From Natrinema soli (GTDB taxonomy: Archaea; Halobacteriota; Halobacteria; Halobacteriales; Natrialbaceae), in NCBI RefSeq assembly GCF_028618695.1, contig NZ_JAQIVI010000210.1, positions 1 through 64,000 of the forward strand: 64,000 nucleotides of DNA, given 5' to 3'. This document shows, piece by piece, positions 42,456 through 49,121 of this stretch (its first letter is position 1; each line of letters starts with the position of its first letter). Both the position numbers and the translations under genes were made by a program. The notes beneath the pieces are model-generated. The model was not told where the DNA came from. It saw only the letters and a list, made by a program, of their open reading frames with translations, and made no database searches.

Positions 42456-42641
42456 ACGGCCGCATAGTTGGATCCTATACCATGGCGCTTGAAGATATGG
42501 GTAACGTTCACAGTTACCGCAATCGACAACGTCGTGATCAGCGAATAGTCACCCTAGGCGCTGTTTCACGAACTCGTTTAATCGCTCTTCGAGTCGGCCG
42601 GCAACGATCTCACAAAAACGGAGTGGCGAGCAGCGTTGGCG

Positions 42642-43280
42642 CTAGCAGTTGTCGTCCGCTACCGTGTCCTCTTCTGTAGACTCCTCTGTACTTTCATCGC
42701 TGCCGTCAGCATCTTCAGTGTTATCAGCTGTGGAGTCGTCATCGTCTTCCTCGTCGGCCTCGTCGGAGTCCTCCTCGTCGGAGTTGTCCTCGTCAGCCTC
42801 GTCTTCGGGGTCCTCAGTGTCGTTGCCGGTTTCGTTACCGTCGTCGGTATCATTTCCACCTTCGCCGCCAGTAGCCTCATCGTCGCTCGTCGCGACGAGT
42901 TCCTCACTTGCGGTGAGAAGAGCAATCACGTCTGGGTCTTCGTTGTTGATCCGGCCGTTATCATAATCGTAGGTGACGTCGCTTTCGGCATCAGTATAGC
43001 CGGATGCGATGGTCAGTTTCCCACCGGCTGGAACAGTCGTCTCCTCAGGAAGGCTATCAGTCTGGTTTTTGTTGTCATTGTGTTCCCAGTCGATCACGTA
43101 GCCCGAGAGATCGACATCGGTATCTCCTGTATTTTCGAGAACGACAGTCTCGTTTTCGGCATTGATTTCGGCTATCACGATCGGTACCTCGTGCTCGTCG
43201 GCGAGTACCGTACCGAAGCCAACCGTTCCGGCGATTACAAATCCTGCCCCTGTGATGAAATTTCGTCTGTTTGTCGTCAT
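42642..43280 (-). CDS. exported lamin-tail-domain protein
   Basis: A 212-aa protein from ATG 43280. It starts MTTNRRNFITGAGFVIAGTV, a twin-arginine signal. A lamin-tail domain follows (VIAEINAENETVVLENTGDT, DVDLSGYVIDWEHND), then an acidic repeat tail of about 80 residues (Asp/Glu/Ser/Thr) ending DDNC. Lamin-tail domains occur in many secreted haloarchaeal proteins and bind surfaces or DNA. It is bracketed by the 40-bp repeats and was probably acquired as a unit. Confidence 0.7.
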   Translation of the reverse strand: MTTNRRNFITGAGFVIAGTVGFGTVLADEHEVPIVIAEINAENETVVLENTGDTDVDLSGYVIDWEHNDNKNQTDSLPEETTVPAGGKLTIASGYTDAESDVTYDYDNGRINNEDPDVIALLTASEELVATSDDEATGGEGGNDTDDGNETGNDTEDPEDEADEDNSDEEDSDEADEEDDDDSTADNTEDADGSDESTEESTEEDTVADDNC

Positions 43281-43604
43281 AGACAGAATGTATATTATTC
43301 CATCAACATATATAATCATAGGTTTTGAATGATATATTACTGCAAATAGATATGCGTTATAGATGTGGCCGGCAGTAATAGCCATATGAAATACCATCTG
43401 TGCGATTGATTTCTGAAGTAGAGAGATCGGAAACGTCTCGCTTTACGAAAAAACTCGCTTTTCGCGTCCGTTGGCGTCGCGATCGGCGAGTAGCGCTTTC
43501 GGAAACCGTAATGGAAACGACAAACCATTCTCCTGATGGTTGTACTGGCGGATTTTCCTGATAAATCCTGTATCGGAACTATCGGAAACCGTGTTCCATC
43601 ACTT
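43281..43604. promoter_or_regulatory. AT-rich region upstream of the Orc1-like gene, origin candidate
   Basis: Bases 43281-43400 are the most AT-rich of the provirus. TATTACTGC (43335-43343) and GCAGTAATA (43372-43380) form an inverted repeat, and ATATTACTGC recurs at 40081. Further on lie repeat copy 2 (43450-43489) and three GGAAAC-type motifs (about 43432, 43500, 43585), which faintly recall haloarchaeal origin boxes. An origin next to an orc1 gene is common, but this is not demonstrated. Confidence 0.35.
43450..43489. repeat. direct repeat flanking the lamin-tail gene, copy 2
   Basis: Partner of 42271-42310. It lies between the lamin-tail promoter and the Orc1-like gene. Confidence 0.7.
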
Positions 43605-44702
43605 ATGTCGGAGAGTCGAGATTGTCAGGACATGATTGAATTTCCGTGGGTCTTCGACGATCAGTATCGGACCGATATCCTCCATCGGCATGACGAACTC
43701 AACTCGCTCTCGCGGTTGCTCGAGCCCGCAACGGTCGGCCGGCGTGCTGAGGACATCCTGATTCATGGATCCTCTGGCGTGGGCAAGACCGCGACTGCTC
43801 GTCGGATGGTGGACGAACTCCGCACCGGAGGCGCGGTTAGTTCGGCGCTGGTCGAGTGCTCGGGCAAAACGGGGAACGAAATCCTCCACGAGGCGATCGA
43901 GAAGTTCCCCGCCGGGACAGTCATCCACCGGAATCAGCCCCGTGAAGAGCTGGTCGAAACGCTCGAGCGGATCGTCGACGACCCGTTTATCGTCGTCCTC
44001 GACGAGGCCGATGTTATCCCCGACCTGGACGTCCTCGAGGATCTGTTTGCGGTCGATCTCGTCTCGGTCATCGCGATCACCCACCAGGATGTCAAGTGGC
44101 TCAACCGCGTCGATCGCAATCTCCGGTCGCGCTTCCGTGGCGATAACCAGATCGAGTTTCGGAAGTACACCGTCGGGGAGCTGGTCGATATCCTCGAGCC
44201 CCGCGTCGAACACGGCCTCACCGGTGACCCCACCCAGGATGGGCACCTCGAGTGGATCGCCGACGAGACCAACGGCGTCGCACGGTGGGCGATTAAGTCC
44301 GTGCTCTCCGCTGCGGAGTTGGCCCTCGAGCGCGGGCATGACCACTTCCACGATGAGGACATCGACGACTCGTTCGAACACGCGATGCAGAAGATCAGGA
44401 AGGCGAACCTGCGGTCGCTGCCGCTGCCCCACCAGCGGCTGTACGAAATCGTGCGCGCGATCGGGCCGATCTCCGGTGGCGAGATGCGCGAAATATACGG
44501 CGAGCAAAAAGAGGCGATCTTCGAAGGTCGCGGTCACGATCCAGTGAGCTGGCGGCAGGCGTGGAACTACCTCGACAAAATAGCGGACTACAATTTGATC
44601 AAGATGCCCGGTGAGACGAAGGCGACGGTCTACGAGGCTGTGGATCCAGAGTTAGAAGCGCCTGTTGAGTTTGAAGTAAGAGAGACTGCAGAACTGGATT
44701 AG
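43605..44702 (+). CDS. Orc1/Cdc6-like AAA+ replication initiator
   Basis: A 365-aa protein from ATG 43605; an in-frame ATG at 43536 is less likely because a TATA-like CTGATAAATCC lies between. Walker A is IHGSSGVGKT and Walker B FIVVLDEAD, with the sensor region SVIAITHQDVKWLNRVD and arginine-finger segment LRSRFRGDNQIEF. The C-terminal 100 residues make a winged helix. It would bind the viral origin and load the host helicase. Confidence 0.88.
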   Translation: MSESRDCQDMIEFPWVFDDQYRTDILHRHDELNSLSRLLEPATVGRRAEDILIHGSSGVGKTATARRMVDELRTGGAVSSALVECSGKTGNEILHEAIEKFPAGTVIHRNQPREELVETLERIVDDPFIVVLDEADVIPDLDVLEDLFAVDLVSVIAITHQDVKWLNRVDRNLRSRFRGDNQIEFRKYTVGELVDILEPRVEHGLTGDPTQDGHLEWIADETNGVARWAIKSVLSAAELALERGHDHFHDEDIDDSFEHAMQKIRKANLRSLPLPHQRLYEIVRAIGPISGGEMREIYGEQKEAIFEGRGHDPVSWRQAWNYLDKIADYNLIKMPGETKATVYEAVDPELEAPVEFEVRETAELD

Positions 44703-44923
44703 TCAGCTGTCGCCGGTGCCGTCGCCGTTTTCCCGTTTCCCTCTACGAATTGCTCGTATCGTTCCAAGTATTCCTCATTCTCCTCAACGTAGTCGCGCAT
44801 GAGTTCTTGGATGACTGGACTTCGGTTGTCAGATTCCAGCTCGCCCAGCATCTCTTTTACGTCAACAATCCTATCAAAATCCTCCAACAGATCGTCGGGA
44901 ATACTTATACTTGGGTTTGCCAT
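44699..44923 (-). CDS. ribbon-helix-helix regulator
   Basis: A 74-aa protein. MANPSISIPDDLLEDFDRIV followed by NRSPVIQELMRDYVEE is the ribbon-helix-helix layout of CopG/ParD/NikR N-domains. It converges on the Orc1-like gene (overlap of 4 bp) and diverges from a paralogue at 45041, so it probably represses from the shared region between them. Confidence 0.78.
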   Translation of the reverse strand: MANPSISIPDDLLEDFDRIVDVKEMLGELESDNRSPVIQELMRDYVEENEEYLERYEQFVEGNGKTATAPATAD

Positions 44924-45040
44924 GCTGCTACATTGCTATTGTGGCATAATAAAACCCTAGCAGCCATTAAAGCATGAGAATATCACGGCAACAGCTACGT
45001 TAGCAAGAACTAAGTGTAGCTATTGCTATTATGCTATTGG
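44924..45040. promoter_or_regulatory. divergent promoter with GCTATT repeats
   Basis: GCTATT occurs at 44935-44940 and three times at 45019-45024, 45025-45030 and 45033-45038, right before ATG 45041; a degenerate GCTACA lies at 44926. Ribbon-helix-helix dimers bind short tandem repeats in this fashion. TATA-like CATAATAAAA (44945-44954) faces one or both ways. Likely autoregulatory operator of the two paralogues. Confidence 0.5.
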
Positions 45041-45250
45041 ATGGGCAATCCGAGTATCAGTATCCCTGACCCGCTCCTCGGTGACGTGGACGCAATCGCC
45101 CACGCGAGAAGTGGTCCGGGAGAAAAAGTTAGCCGGTCCGAAGTAGTCCGCGATGCCCTCGAGAATTATGTCGCCGAGCACGGGGAGGAGGTGGTCAGGG
45201 GAAACGCGGATAGCGAGGACTCGATCGACGGAGCAACGGCTCAGAACTAA
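45041..45250 (+). CDS. ribbon-helix-helix regulator, paralogue of the 44699 gene
   Basis: A 69-aa protein from ATG 45041. MGNPSISIPDPLLGDVDAIA matches the start of the divergent gene, and SRSEVVRDALENYVAEH is the second and third helix. The C-terminus is short and acidic. A pair of divergent paralogous repressors suggests a switch. Confidence 0.75.
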   Translation: MGNPSISIPDPLLGDVDAIAHARSGPGEKVSRSEVVRDALENYVAEHGEEVVRGNADSEDSIDGATAQN

Positions 45251-45569
45251 ACTGAAGTGAGCCGGGTGTCACCAGCACCCGACTCGAGAACGACCTGATA
45301 TCGCATGATCATAGACGCGGCACGCGGACATAGTAAACCGACGGCTACACCGGCCAGTAATCCCGGTAGTAGCCGACTACTCCGCAACTCGGTTATTTCG
45401 AAATGCCGCGTGTCACTTTTAGTGTGTATCGGGTTCAACAGAGAATCAGCCACTCGCGGCCACCGCCGAGGACGCCCCAACCTTCCAAGAAACGGCGTCC
45501 TCGGCTGTCCGCGGGTTACAGACGACAACCATTCCGGGGCAGGAATCCCGCCCCGGCACATCCGTAACC
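45251..45569 (+). promoter_or_regulatory. structured leader upstream of the PadR-like gene
   Basis: No plus-strand gene. A perfect 12-bp inverted repeat, GCCGAGGACGCC (45465-45476) with GGCGTCCTCGGC (45494-45505), has a 17-base loop. Near the ATG, CCGGGGC (45534-45540) pairs with GCCCCGG (45550-45556), while overlapping ATTCC/GGAAT arms (45531-45535, 45542-45546) form a rival hairpin. CACTTTTAGTG at about 45413 is a promoter candidate. A short minus-strand frame ending at 45247 (LLPGLLAGVAVGLLC) might be a small membrane protein, but it has no clear start. Confidence 0.45.
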
Positions 45570-45941
45570 ATGTACGCAGACTCAAACGACACAGATAAGC
45601 GCAACGCCACGTCGAAGAACACCAGAAACTCCCGGAACGGGGACATTCAGTCCATCGCGGCCGACCTGACAAAGTTTCAGGTTCGGATCCTCGCGATCCT
45701 CGCAGCTGACGATCGGTACGGTCTGGCAGTCAAAGAAGAGCTTTCAGAATACTACGGTGAGGAAATTAATCATGGCCGCCTCTACCCAAATCTTGATGAT
45801 TTGGTCGGTCAGGAACTCGTCGACAAGTCCGAACTCGACAAGCGGACCAACAACTACGCCATCTCGCCGAAAGGAAAGGCTGCTCTCGAGTATGAAATGG
45901 AGTGGCTCGAGGAGCAGATCACCGAGGGCGATGGTGAATGA
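45570..45941 (+). CDS. PadR-family winged-helix regulator
   Basis: A 123-aa protein. Residues 31-115 (DLTKFQVRILAILAADDRYG, LAVKEELSEYYGEEINHGRL, YPNLDDLVGQELV, RTNNYAISPKGKAALE) match the PadR winged helix, a frequent regulator in haloarchaeal viruses and plasmids. A polar N-terminal tail of 28 residues precedes it. It heads a long operon with ATGA overlaps that runs to 49958 and may control it. Confidence 0.83.
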   Translation: MYADSNDTDKRNATSKNTRNSRNGDIQSIAADLTKFQVRILAILAADDRYGLAVKEELSEYYGEEINHGRLYPNLDDLVGQELVDKSELDKRTNNYAISPKGKAALEYEMEWLEEQITEGDGE

Positions 45942-46426
45942 ACGCCGACGAAGCCCACGCGCTCGGGGACGTCCTCGAGTCGATTGACAATGCTGGCGGC
46001 GATGTCCGTGATGTTGACCTCGGCCGACAACTCGAGCCGGCTCAATCGGCGCTGGCTGCCTCGCTTCTGTCGGGTACGCGGGCGACCGAGACCGTGGCCA
46101 CGCTCAAGGTCGTCCTCGACACCGACTCGGGCGAAGTTACGGACGAGGATGTCGAGCGTAACTTGTCCGACGCCACGGGGATCGAGATCGACGATAGCGT
46201 CGAGACGAACGACGGAAGTGACGAGGCGGTCGCCCACGACCTGATCGAGACGATGATGGAGCGGGCGTTCGCCGTCGACGGCGATCCCAGCGAGGATCGT
46301 CCCCGATCGTTCGAGCACGCTATCCGGCTGCTCGTCCCGACCGAGTACAGCGGCCACATCACCGAAGCGTACGAGCAGGCGATGGGTGATTCCGAGGCGG
46401 AGAACGACGGGGGTGAGCCGGAATGA
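45938..46426 (+). CDS. acidic hypothetical early protein
   Basis: A 162-aa, strongly acidic helical protein (MNADEAHALGDVLESIDNAG) coupled by ATGA on both sides. The segment AALASLLSGTRATETVATLK may be a short domain. No family recognised. Confidence 0.65.
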   Translation: MNADEAHALGDVLESIDNAGGDVRDVDLGRQLEPAQSALAASLLSGTRATETVATLKVVLDTDSGEVTDEDVERNLSDATGIEIDDSVETNDGSDEAVAHDLIETMMERAFAVDGDPSEDRPRSFEHAIRLLVPTEYSGHITEAYEQAMGDSEAENDGGEPE

Positions 46427-47166
46427 TCGACGGCAAACTCGCGTTCCTAACCGAAACCGTCGACAACCCACTCGAGAACTATCACGACACGCACCGCTCG
46501 CTCCACGTCGAGTCAGCGGTCAGCTACCTCAATGACGAGCTCACTGTCCAGCGCGGGCAGGTCGCCGGCCGCGTTCCGAAAGAAGAGGAGATCGTCAACA
46601 GAGATGGCCATGAGATCGAGGTCGAGCGCGAAACGCGAACCCGAACGGTCGCCTCCGACTGGATCGCTGACGTCACCGGCGGCGGGTGGATCGTCGCCGA
46701 GCGCACGCACTCGGCCCGCGACCAGGACGACCATCTGAAGGTCGACTGGCCGTTCACGGAGTTCGTCAAGCGCACCGGCGTCGAGATCGATCGCGTCGGA
46801 CTGTCGCCCGCAGAGTTCGTGCGCAATCAGCGCGATGCCGATCGCGACTACACAATCGAGATGGCGTCGCGAGAGTTCAACGGTGACGACATCTCAATCC
46901 AGTGGGGCCAGGGTGCAATGCAGAAGGACGCGATCAAGTCCGACGTCGGCGTCGCGCTGACGACGCTCTGGAACGGCGAGTTCGTCCGCCTCGTTGTCTA
47001 TGGCTCCGGATACTTCTCGATCTGGGAACCCGAGGAGATGGCGATCGAGCAGTTCGCGCGGTTCGTCGACGAAGAGATCGTCCCGGTCGCGTACGTCCTC
47101 GAGGACGACCAGGAGGAAGACGAGGCCGAACAGCAGACGCTCGAGTCCGAGCGGGTGGAAGCATGA
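46423..47166 (+). CDS. hypothetical early protein
   Basis: A 247-aa mixed alpha/beta protein (MIDGKLAFLTETVDNPLENY). WGQGAMQKDAIKSDVGVALT in the middle and RLVVYGSGYFSIWEPEEMAI near the end suggest a folded domain of its own. It sits in the late part of the early operon, coupled by ATGA. Function unknown. Confidence 0.65.
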   Translation: MIDGKLAFLTETVDNPLENYHDTHRSLHVESAVSYLNDELTVQRGQVAGRVPKEEEIVNRDGHEIEVERETRTRTVASDWIADVTGGGWIVAERTHSARDQDDHLKVDWPFTEFVKRTGVEIDRVGLSPAEFVRNQRDADRDYTIEMASREFNGDDISIQWGQGAMQKDAIKSDVGVALTTLWNGEFVRLVVYGSGYFSIWEPEEMAIEQFARFVDEEIVPVAYVLEDDQEEDEAEQQTLESERVEA

Positions 47167-47525
47167 GCGCCGACGAAAAGACGCTCGACAAGGGCGTCCC
47201 GATCGAGCCGACTGGCGAGGACTGCCCGGTCTGTCCCGACGGCAAACTCGTCAAACCCCGCAGTGAGGTGCCCCAGTGTCCGAACTGCCTGTACGTCAAC
47301 AATCCGCTCTACCTGGACAACGAGCTCGTCGACTTCGAGTTGACCCACCGGCAGGGACGCCGTCTCCTGCGAACGTTCGGGTATGATCACCACGGTACCC
47401 CTGGCGATATCGGAACGCGACTTCGACGGTTCTGCCACGAGCAGGACATCAGCAGAGACTACCTCAACGACCTGCTCGCGGACCTTCGTGGAACCAGCGG
47501 CTACGAGCGTGGTGATTCGACATGA
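47163..47525 (+). CDS. zinc-ribbon protein
   Basis: A 120-aa protein from ATG 47163. CPVCPDGKLVKPRSEVPQCP with a CPNC pair forms a zinc ribbon at about residues 20-43. The rest (LTHRQGRRLLRTFGYDHHGT, then helices) may be a small helix-turn-helix. Coupled to both neighbours. Confidence 0.65.
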   Translation: MSADEKTLDKGVPIEPTGEDCPVCPDGKLVKPRSEVPQCPNCLYVNNPLYLDNELVDFELTHRQGRRLLRTFGYDHHGTPGDIGTRLRRFCHEQDISRDYLNDLLADLRGTSGYERGDST

Positions 47526-47668
47526 GCGCCGAAGAGTTTCGCACGACGCTCAACACCGCCCTCTCCTCGGCAATCGCCGGCAACGCTGACTTGGGCGAAG
47601 TTGATCAGGCTCTCGAAGACGCACGCGGGCGTATCGACGAAATTCGGACGGCTCGAGGTGAAGCCTGA
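47522..47668 (+). CDS. very small helical protein
   Basis: A 48-aa frame (MSAEEFRTTLNTALSSAIAG) that overlaps its neighbours by ATGA and TGATG. Entirely helical. Supported by operon spacing only. Confidence 0.55.
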   Translation: MSAEEFRTTLNTALSSAIAGNADLGEVDQALEDARGRIDEIRTARGEA

Positions 47669-48750
47669 TGTCCTCATGTCCCACCTGCGGCAACCGGGAC
47701 TATCTGTGTCAGCAGTGCAAGATGGACGAACTTGAGGATCGGCTCGGACTCCCAGAGGATCACTTTGACGCCGACGTGGGGATCGTCTGCTGGGTCCAGG
47801 ATCTCAACGGTGACTGGCACGCCTCAATGTACTTCGAAGGCACACGCCACGCCGCTGCCTGCGGCGAGTGTTTCGAGACACCGGTCGCCGACGTCCGCGA
47901 CGACCCGCGGCGACTCGCGGACACCCACATCTGCGACGACTGCAAGGTTGACCTCGAGGCCGATGATGACGAGACCGCCCCCGACGGCGGCGAGTTCGCA
48001 CCGGCGAGCGAGCTGCGGGCCGACGGTGGTGAGGTCGATGTCTACCAGTGGGTGCTCGAAAACGTTCGCGAGTTCCCCGCAGGGATCGATTCCCGCTGGG
48101 GCTCTTGTGGAAACCTTGTCCACCAGGGACGGAAACTTGACAGCGTCGAGAAGGACGACGTCCAGGCAGCAATCGCCCGCGCGGTCGACAATGAGGACCT
48201 CCTCTCATGGCACGGGCTGCTGGCTCGAGCCGAGATCGACCGGCTTCGGGAGATCGTCCACGTCGAGCACGAAGAGCACGGTATCACTCGACAGATCCTC
48301 GTCGGGAAGTGTAACAAGCTCATCGCGGCGAAGAAGCAGGAGCAGGCCGGCGAAGCCGAATCCGAGCCCGAAGTCGCGACCGACGGGGGCGTTGATCAGT
48401 CCTCAGACGGGACTGGTCAGGTTGAATTCCACTCGACCTTCACGAGTTCGGCTACGAAAATGACTAGATTTCCCAGAAAGAGCAGGGCAAGTGCGACGAA
48501 GATCAGGGCTTCTCCCTGCCCGACCAGATCAGTCTCTATTAGACCGATTGTCCACCCGATAAGTAAGCCTGCGAGGACAGTAGCTGTGAGACCCAAACCC
48601 ACAAGACGGCGCTCACTCCCGACCATGTCACTATTTTGTGATTTGCGCGGGATAAGCACCCAGCCTGAGGTCGCCAGCCTGTACTTTGTCCGCCGAAGTG
48701 ATCTGGTCTCAGAACGGCGGTCACTACAGCTGGGAGGTGATCAGCTGTGA
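47668..48750 (+). CDS. zinc-finger early protein carrying an in-frame 324-bp antisense cassette
   Basis: The frame is 360 codons. It begins with zinc pairs (CPTCGNRDYLCQQCKMDE), further Cys pairs (CGECF, CDDCK) and a helical domain (DVYQWVLENVREFPAGIDSR). From about residue 250 it reads like a shadow (SSATKMTRFPRKSRASATKI). Collapsing the TCAG repeat (48417 versus 48741) removes 324 bp and gives a 252-aa protein ending SSDGTDQL, with the same stop and the same GTGA overlap with the next gene. So the true gene is probably the short form, interrupted in frame. Confidence 0.6.
   Translation: MSSCPTCGNRDYLCQQCKMDELEDRLGLPEDHFDADVGIVCWVQDLNGDWHASMYFEGTRHAAACGECFETPVADVRDDPRRLADTHICDDCKVDLEADDDETAPDGGEFAPASELRADGGEVDVYQWVLENVREFPAGIDSRWGSCGNLVHQGRKLDSVEKDDVQAAIARAVDNEDLLSWHGLLARAEIDRLREIVHVEHEEHGITRQILVGKCNKLIAAKKQEQAGEAESEPEVATDGGVDQSSDGTGQVEFHSTFTSSATKMTRFPRKSRASATKIRASPCPTRSVSIRPIVHPISKPARTVAVRPKPTRRRSLPTMSLFCDLRGISTQPEVASLYFVRRSDLVSERRSLQLGGDQL
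48417..48626 (-). CDS. antisense two-helix membrane protein (cassette 2 cargo)
   Basis: A 69-aa protein from ATG 48626. Helices at about residues 8-27 (VGLGLTATVLAGLLIGWTIG) and 37-58 (ALIFVALALLFLGNLVIFVA) with a short loop make a holin-like hairpin. A TATA-like CTTATCC (minus strand, about 48650) is about 26 bases upstream. Its stop codon is the last three bases of the left cassette boundary (CGGGACTGGTCA, 48408-48419). Antisense to the 47668 frame. Function unknown. Confidence 0.6.
   Translation of the reverse strand: MVGSERRLVGLGLTATVLAGLLIGWTIGLIETDLVGQGEALIFVALALLFLGNLVIFVAELVKVEWNST
48417..48740. mobile_element. antisense gene cassette 2 (324 bp)
   Basis: Left boundary CGGGACTGGTCAG (48408-48420). 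Right boundary TCACTACA-N9-TGATC (48721-48742), the same motif and spacing as at cassettes 1 and 3. Length is exactly 108 codons. It contains one minus-strand gene and its promoter. Confidence 0.5.
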
Positions 48751-49121
48751 CGGGCGGCTCGTGCCGAACCCACTGCGACGACTGCGAGGCCGAGGTCCGT
48801 GTGTCGGCGCGGTACTGTCCCGACTGCGGGGCACGCCAGGACTGGTTCACCGACGATGAGGTGCCCGACAGCAACCTTGAGGTCGTCGATCGCGTCGACG
48901 ATGTCTGCTCCGAGCTCGAGGCGCTCTGCGACGAGGTCGACAATCCGGACGTCCAGGCGGCGCTGCGCTCTGCGATCGGCAACGTCTGGCGGGCATCGGT
49001 CCTTCAGCGCGTCGACAAGAACAGCGTCATCCGGATGGTCGCCGGCACGGGACGCGGGAGCACGTCTGTCCGCGGGCCTGTGATAGACGTTTACACACGC
49101 GAGCGGGGTGAGTCGCGATGA
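48747..49121 (+). CDS. zinc-ribbon protein
   Basis: A 124-aa protein from GTG 48747, overlapping the previous stop. CDDCEAEVRVSARYCPDCG at about residues 10-28 is a zinc ribbon, followed by an acidic helical domain and the basic GTGRGSTSVRG. Part of the early operon; overlaps the next ORF by ATGA. Confidence 0.7.
   Translation: MTGGSCRTHCDDCEAEVRVSARYCPDCGARQDWFTDDEVPDSNLEVVDRVDDVCSELEALCDEVDNPDVQAALRSAIGNVWRASVLQRVDKNSVIRMVAGTGRGSTSVRGPVIDVYTRERGESR

Larger units (their letters stand above)
42221..42641. other. gap between convergent exported-protein genes
   Basis: No convincing gene. It begins with the 40-bp repeat copy 1 and a TTTCCG/CGGAAA hairpin after the lipoprotein stop. At 42423-42455 there is a strong hairpin, CACGGATATCAAC with GTTGGTATCCGTG (13-bp arms, one G-U, 7-base loop). 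The open frame 42398-42679 has poor codon character and is probably not translated. Confidence 0.5.

Noticed and set aside
42398..42679. 93-codon plus-strand open frame
   Set aside because: It crosses a strong hairpin and runs into the antisense end of the lamin-tail gene; composition is not protein-like.
45247..45672. 141-codon minus-strand frame with a hydrophobic end
   Set aside because: Its upper half is antisense to the hairpins and the PadR-like start; only the last 50 residues look possible and have no clear start codon.
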